A stretch of 9,427 nucleotides of DNA. Origin: a bacterium (GTDB lineage Bacteria > Bacteroidota > Ignavibacteria > Kapaibacteriales > UBA2268). The notes below the pieces were generated by a model. That model did no database searches. It was not told where the DNA came from and saw nothing but the letters and a program-made list of their open reading frames with translations. The stretch is from positions 1 to 9,427 of the forward strand of contig JAUHXN010000096.1 in NCBI GenBank assembly GCA_030426865.1, read 5' to 3'. A program made the translations under genes and the position numbers. This document shows positions 5,592-9,427 of the stretch, in pieces (position 1 is the stretch's first letter; each line of letters starts with the position of its first letter).

Positions 5592-7001
5592 ATGACTAAA
5601 AAGTATAAAAAGAATATAGAACTTACAATAGAATCTATTGGATTCGAAGGTAAAGCAATAGCACGTCACAATGATAAAGTACACTTTATTAAAAAAGTAG
5701 TGCCAGGAGACGTTGTGGAAGCTTATGTTCGTAAAAAAAGAAAGAGCTACAATGAAGCGGGATTGGTAAGATTAATAGAGCCCGGTCATGAAAGGATAGA
5801 TCCTCGTTGCGCCTATTTCGATGATTGTGGTGGTTGTAGCTGGCAAAATATGAACTACACGAATCAACTTAAATGGAAAAAGCAACATGTAATAGATGCT
5901 TTCCAGAGAATAGGTAAAATAGATACTACTATACTCGATGTTGTTCCTTGTTCAGAGGAGTTCAACTATCGTAATAAAATGGATTTTACATTTAGTGCGA
6001 AAAGATGGGTAACTAGAAAAGAAGTCGAATCAGGTGATGAAATAGAAGACAAGGAGTTTGCTCTAGGGTTACATACTCCTGGGGCATTTGAGAAAGTACT
6101 GGATATCAAAGAATGCCATATACACCCGAAAAATGGGAACCAGATATTAGATACAGTACGAAAATTTGCTTTAGAAAATGAGATTTCAGCTTTTGATAAG
6201 AGAGAAAAAACTGGCTATTTGAGAGAGCTGATAATACGCCATAGTGGTTCGAACGATGATATTATTATAGTGCTAACTACGAACGCAACTGATGAAGAGC
6301 ACGATGCTAAAGTAGATGAGTTAGCTCACCTACTAGAAGAAAAAATTGATGCTAATATTAATTTCATTCATGCTATTAATGCAGGTCCTTCACCAGTAAA
6401 TATTGACTCGAAGAGACTAATAATTGGAAAAGAATACCTGATGGATAATATTCTCGGAGTTGACTTCAAAGTTTCTCCTTTCTCTTTCTTCCAAACTAAT
6501 AGAATTCAGCTCAATAATTTCATACAGAAGATAATAGATTCCGTTGAATTGGATGAGAGTATGGTAGCTTGGGATTTGTATTGCGGTACTGGGTCTATAG
6601 CGCTACCAGCAGCAAAGAGAGTGAAAGAAATGCACGGAGTCGAGCTTGTAGAATCATCTATTTCTGATGCAAAAGTGAATGCTGAGTTGAATGGAATAAC
6701 GAATACTACATTCCAAGTTGCTGATTTGCATGCTAAAGATACTCCCGAACTTTTAGATAGATTACCTAAACCAGATATAATATTTATAGATCCACCTAGG
6801 GCGGGAATGCACACTAATTTGGTGGAACATTTGCTTACAGTGAATGCTCCGAAAATAGTATATGTAAGCTGTAATCCATCTACTCAAGCTAGAGATTGTC
6901 AGCTATTGGGTGAGAAATATAAAGTAGTCAATGTTTTACCAGTAGATATGTTTCCGCAAACTTATCATATAGAATCAATAGCAGTATTGGAAAGAATTTA
7001 G
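5592..7001 (+). CDS. rlmD: 23S rRNA (uracil-C5)-methyltransferase, RlmD/RumA type
   Basis: The enzyme uses S-adenosylmethionine to methylate C5 of a uridine in 23S rRNA (U1939 in E. coli for RlmD). Counting from the ATG at 5592 (469 residues), a TRAM RNA-binding domain covers about 5-62. C73, C79, C82 and C175 are the four ligands of the family's 4Fe-4S cluster. The SAM domain shows WDLYCGTGSIALPAA and IDPPRAGMH; SCNPST carries the catalytic C427, and PQTYHIES carries the base-like E461. Length and all motifs are complete. A GTG at 5568 would add eight residues but lies in the terminator hairpin, so I chose 5592. The paralogue RlmCD or TrmA-like site choice cannot be told from sequence, so the target uridine is inferred. 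The next gene follows after 30 bases. Confidence 0.92.
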   Translation: MTKKYKKNIELTIESIGFEGKAIARHNDKVHFIKKVVPGDVVEAYVRKKRKSYNEAGLVRLIEPGHERIDPRCAYFDDCGGCSWQNMNYTNQLKWKKQHVIDAFQRIGKIDTTILDVVPCSEEFNYRNKMDFTFSAKRWVTRKEVESGDEIEDKEFALGLHTPGAFEKVLDIKECHIHPKNGNQILDTVRKFALENEISAFDKREKTGYLRELIIRHSGSNDDIIIVLTTNATDEEHDAKVDELAHLLEEKIDANINFIHAINAGPSPVNIDSKRLIIGKEYLMDNILGVDFKVSPFSFFQTNRIQLNNFIQKIIDSVELDESMVAWDLYCGTGSIALPAAKRVKEMHGVELVESSISDAKVNAELNGITNTTFQVADLHAKDTPELLDRLPKPDIIFIDPPRAGMHTNLVEHLLTVNAPKIVYVSCNPSTQARDCQLLGEKYKVVNVLPVDMFPQTYHIESIAVLERI

Positions 7002-7031
7002 TAACTTTATAATAGTTAACGTGTTATTTAT

Positions 7032-7700
7032 ATGAACAAAAACGAAATACAGTACAATGTAAATGAAATATTTTACTCTATACAAGGTGAAGGTAGCCGT
7101 AGTGGTAAGCCCTGCGTATTTGTTCGTATGCAAGGATGTTTGCTCAGATGTACTTGGTGTGATACACCCTACGCGCTAGAAAGAAAGCAAACGGAAAAAC
7201 TAATGAGTATAGATGAAATACTCGGAGAAGTAGAGAAGTATAATTGCAAATTTCTTATGTTAACAGGCGGTGAGCCGTTGGAACAAAAGGAAATAGGGAT
7301 ACTTGTAGAAGAGGCACTCAACAGAGGTATGGACGTAGTAATAGAAACTAACGGCCAGCAAGATATTGGGAAAGTACCTAAAGAAGCTGTGAAAATTTTC
7401 GATCTTAAATGTCCTGGTTCGGCAATGCACAAAAAGAATAATTATGATAATATGCCAAAGCTTGATGCAAAGGACGAGGTTAAGTTCGTAATCAAAGATA
7501 GAGCTGACTACGAATGGGCAGTTGATAAATGCCGTGAGTACTATTTATTCAATAGAGTAAGTGAAGTTTTGTTCTCGCCAGTATTTGGAGAGATAGAACC
7601 GATTGAAATAGCGAATTGGATATTGGAAGATCATCTGCCAGTGAGAATGCAAATGCAAATGCACAAATTTATATGGGAACCAAATACACGAGGAGTGTAA
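7032..7700 (+). CDS. queE: 7-carboxy-7-deazaguanine synthase (QueE)
   Basis: This 222-residue radical SAM enzyme converts 6-carboxy-tetrahydropterin to 7-carboxy-7-deazaguanine, an early step toward the tRNA base queuosine. YSIQGEGSRSGKPCVFVRMQGC leads into the cluster motif C36-x3-C40-x2-C43 (the short CX3CX2C form), followed by DTPYA. TGGEP (78-82) binds SAM, and IETNG, DLKCPGS and the C-terminal QMHKFIWEPNTRGV are typical of the family. Length is normal. No other queuosine gene (queC, queD, queF) is in the window. A threefold AATGCA run (7646-7663) encodes MQMQMH at the conserved end without changing length. It shares one base with the next start (TAATG) and lies 30 bases after rlmD, so the three genes are probably one transcript. 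Confidence 0.95.
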   Translation: MNKNEIQYNVNEIFYSIQGEGSRSGKPCVFVRMQGCLLRCTWCDTPYALERKQTEKLMSIDEILGEVEKYNCKFLMLTGGEPLEQKEIGILVEEALNRGMDVVIETNGQQDIGKVPKEAVKIFDLKCPGSAMHKKNNYDNMPKLDAKDEVKFVIKDRADYEWAVDKCREYYLFNRVSEVLFSPVFGEIEPIEIANWILEDHLPVRMQMQMHKFIWEPNTRGV

Positions 7701-9199
7701 TGAAAGCTACGATATACATATTAGCGTTTTTAGCAGCACTCTCTGCTGTTTTTCCTCAAGTTCCAGTCATTCACTCAGTAACTTCCACAAAAGGCAATAT
7801 AGAGCTTACTGTGACTAATAATGGCATTGTTGGCCACAACCCTGAAACTAAGAAATCAGGTTTTATTTGGCCCCGTGGCTCAAACGCACAGTACTTATAT
7901 GGCGGCGGGTTTATATTACTCCAATCGCAAATTCTTCCTTTTTATTCCTCTCTACTACCTGAATACTCATATGGTTTCATGGACGGGACTAGTTGGTTTG
8001 TACCGGGTGCAATTGTTGACGGTGAATTAATAGATTCAAATAAAGCAGATAAATTTAGAGTTTATAGCTCAGTAGATTATGATAGATATTCGGGAAAGGA
8101 TTTGTCTGATCAAGATTCCCCTAGATGGCCTATTTGGTCTGATGAAGATTATCTTGGCTCGTATTACGGTGATTATAAAGTAGATGAATCCGAAAGAACG
8201 CGTTCATTAAGTAAACCGCTATTCAAATCCGATGAGGATATAGTGGCAATCTACAAAGATACTGATACTATTGTAAATGTAGGTAATAAGCTTTACGATG
8301 TTTATATGCCTTATGGGGTGGAGGCTCAAACTAGAGTATATAGTTACATTGATGAAAACAGACGAAATGTTGTTTACTTAAACTGGATTATTACAAACAA
8401 ATCTGAAAAAAAATTGGATAATCTTATGTTTGCTCCAGTGTTTGATATAGATATAACTAAAACCACAAACTCTTTTACCGGTATTGATAATGACATAATT
8501 ATAACTCCAAAAGATAGTTCTTATGTCTCTTTTGCAACACAAATGGAGGAGTATGAAGAAGGTGAAGAATTCGGATATATTAGTTTCAAATGGGTATTAA
8601 ACCCAATTATAGCTGACAAAATGGAATACCAAAAAGAAGTTAAATTGAAAAAGGCTATTCAGATACAACCAAGTGTTTCACCTGCAGATATTTATATATA
8701 TGACTACTTTGATAACCCTTTACCTACTCTAAAAGTAGGTGACCAAAAATTTATTATGCTGACGAATTATTTTGCTTTAGAAGCTAATCAATCAGCTAGC
8801 TTCGTTATTCAGATAAATATGACGCCTCCGAATGAGGATTATCCGAATATGGATGATGAAACTAGAAAAAAAATAGAAGCTGAATTATTAGCAAACGAAA
8901 CCTTTTTTAAAGATAGATTGACTAGCGTAGAAGTAGCAGAAGAGCAAAGTCCAATAACTGTATTCCCCAACCCAACAAAAAATAGTAAAATTAGTTTAGA
9001 GCTCAGCTTACCAATCGGTGAGCAGTTGTCAATCGAACTATTCGACTTATCAGGTAATGCTCTAGCAACACTGTATCAAGGACAACACAACAAACAACAA
9101 TACGAGCTAAACATTGGTAAAAAACCAATAGGGACCTATCTACTTAGTATAAGCTTAGGTGATAAGAAATACTCAAAGAAATTTGTAGTTGGTGAGTAA
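7700..9199 (+). CDS. Large T9SS-sorted secreted protein, unknown function
   Basis: I start at the ATG at 7700, which overlaps the queE stop as TAATG and has AGGAG at 7691-7695. The frame is also open upstream from a TTG at 7616, but that stretch lies inside queE and would bury the signal peptide. The 499-residue product begins with a signal peptide (MKATIYILAFLAALSAVFPQ). The middle, about 30-400, starts NIELTVTNNGIVGHNP and SGFIWPRGSNAQYLYGGGF and later has YLNWIITNKSEKKLDNLMFAPVFDID, the layout of a recurring group of secreted FCB-phylum proteins with no assigned activity. The last 91 residues (409-499) are a T9SS type A domain: VFPNP, LSIELFDLSGNALATLYQG, IGTYLLSI and a basic end SKKFVVGE. 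It should be exported by T9SS and attached to or released from the surface. The operon position behind rlmD and queE is probably incidental. Confidence 0.88.
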   Translation: MKATIYILAFLAALSAVFPQVPVIHSVTSTKGNIELTVTNNGIVGHNPETKKSGFIWPRGSNAQYLYGGGFILLQSQILPFYSSLLPEYSYGFMDGTSWFVPGAIVDGELIDSNKADKFRVYSSVDYDRYSGKDLSDQDSPRWPIWSDEDYLGSYYGDYKVDESERTRSLSKPLFKSDEDIVAIYKDTDTIVNVGNKLYDVYMPYGVEAQTRVYSYIDENRRNVVYLNWIITNKSEKKLDNLMFAPVFDIDITKTTNSFTGIDNDIIITPKDSSYVSFATQMEEYEEGEEFGYISFKWVLNPIIADKMEYQKEVKLKKAIQIQPSVSPADIYIYDYFDNPLPTLKVGDQKFIMLTNYFALEANQSASFVIQINMTPPNEDYPNMDDETRKKIEAELLANETFFKDRLTSVEVAEEQSPITVFPNPTKNSKISLELSLPIGEQLSIELFDLSGNALATLYQGQHNKQQYELNIGKKPIGTYLLSISLGDKKYSKKFVVGE

Positions 9200-9237
9200 C
9201 CCCTACTTCTAATATCTATATATTAGTTATAGAACTA

Positions 9238-9313
9238 TGTCATACTGAGTGAAACGAAGTATCCATTTTGATTACTTATCTCCATTCACCAGACTCATCA
9301 CTTCGACTCCGCT
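9238..9313. repeat. Degraded inverted pair of a common dispersed repeat
   Basis: Bases 9238-9264 read TGTCATACTGAGTGAAACG then AAGTATCC, a variant of the dispersed extragenic repeat around (GTCAT)ACTGAGCGnAGnCGAAGTATC known from many bacterial genomes. At 9300-9313 ACTTCGACTCCGCT is the opposite-strand version of its core. The two face each other across about 40 bases, as in BIME- or REP-like elements. The arms no longer match well, so this is an old copy. Confidence 0.55.
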
Positions 9314-9314
9314 A

Positions 9315-9346
9315 TTAGATTAGCATTATTATAATAATTAGATTTG
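9315..9346 (+). promoter_or_regulatory. Possible rightward promoter toward a gene beyond the window
   Basis: TAGATTTG (9339-9346) fits TAnnTTTG completely. TTA at 9315-9317, one base off TTG, lies 21 bases upstream. Transcription would start near 9350 and leave the window. The region is AT-rich, where chance matches are common. Confidence 0.35.
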
Positions 9347-9427
9347 TAAATCATTAATCAGGTTAAATATCTGAACAACCAAGAGGAGTTTAGGTGAACT
9401 ATTTCGACTTCTAAACTGTAGGGTTTA

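Larger units (their letters stand above)
9200..9427. other. Gene-free right end
   Basis: No credible coding frame is present on either strand in these 228 bases. Just after the stop, CTAATAT (9209-9215) and ATATTAG (9220-9226) form an AT-only hairpin with no T-tract, a poor terminator. ATTATTATAATAAT (9325-9338) is a perfect AT palindrome. The dispersed-repeat pair and the possible promoter are listed separately. Confidence 0.6.

Noticed and set aside
6506..6814. Minus-strand frame of 102 codons
   Set aside because: It lies wholly inside rlmD over its conserved SAM-binding region, and its own product has no family features.
7169..7432. Minus-strand frame of 87 codons
   Set aside because: It is antisense to queE across the TGGEP region; queE is certain.
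7646..7663. Three AATGCA repeats as a phase-variable tract
   Set aside because: A six-base unit cannot shift frame, and the encoded residues fall in a conserved queE segment of normal length.
7616..7699. TTG start for the last secreted protein
   Set aside because: It is inside queE and would place 28 polar residues before a clean signal peptide; ATG 7700 has an RBS and stop/start overlap.
7821..8030. Plus-strand frame of 69 codons
   Set aside because: It is an out-of-frame shadow within the large T9SS-sorted gene, with no start signal.
1..9427. CRISPR array, tRNA, rRNA, transposase or defence genes
   Set aside because: No regularly spaced repeats, RNA-gene motifs or corresponding protein families were seen on either strand.

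Overview
The window looks like a low-GC chromosomal segment (AT-rich codons, many ATA and AGA) from a bacterium of the Bacteroidota/Ignavibacteriota-Kapabacteria side of the FCB group. Three proteins end in type IX secretion (Por) C-terminal sorting domains. The one clear promoter has the Bacteroidota form TTG-N20-TATATTTG. There is a GT9 enzyme with an N-terminal Cys cluster, and starts mostly lack strong Shine-Dalgarno sites. The genus cannot be named. The standard genetic code fits, since TGA is used as a stop at 1975-1977 and 5512-5514.

Left edge (1-1218): the 5' part of a minus-strand SatD-like gene lies behind a near-consensus promoter whose spacer is filled by a 9+9 bp inverted repeat, and its start codon sits almost on the -10 box. 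Directly behind that promoter, on the plus strand, is the 3' part of a T9SS-secreted protein gene. Its frame stays open back to base 156 but has no start codon, so it appears 5'-truncated at a junction. It ends at a strong intrinsic terminator.

Middle (1219-5578): a small secreted protein with a degenerate T9SS tail comes first. A tight four-gene run follows: a membrane GT2 polyprenyl-phosphate-type glycosyltransferase with a long charged disordered N-terminus, an outer-membrane beta-barrel protein (32-bp overlap), a GT9 heptosyltransferase-like enzyme (abutting), and a small muconolactone-isomerase/YciI-like protein (10-bp gap). It is closed by a second hairpin-plus-T-tract terminator. The run looks like an envelope or lipopolysaccharide gene set.

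Right part (5592-9427): an RlmD-type rRNA uracil methyltransferase, QueE of the queuosine pathway, and a large T9SS-sorted secreted protein translationally coupled to queE through TAATG. The last 228 bases carry no gene. They hold a degraded inverted pair of a common dispersed repeat and a possible rightward promoter. No complete new defence, mobile or CRISPR-like system is visible. The points most worth a second look are the left-edge junction and promoter/operator, and the uncertain, possibly ATA, start of the GT2 gene.
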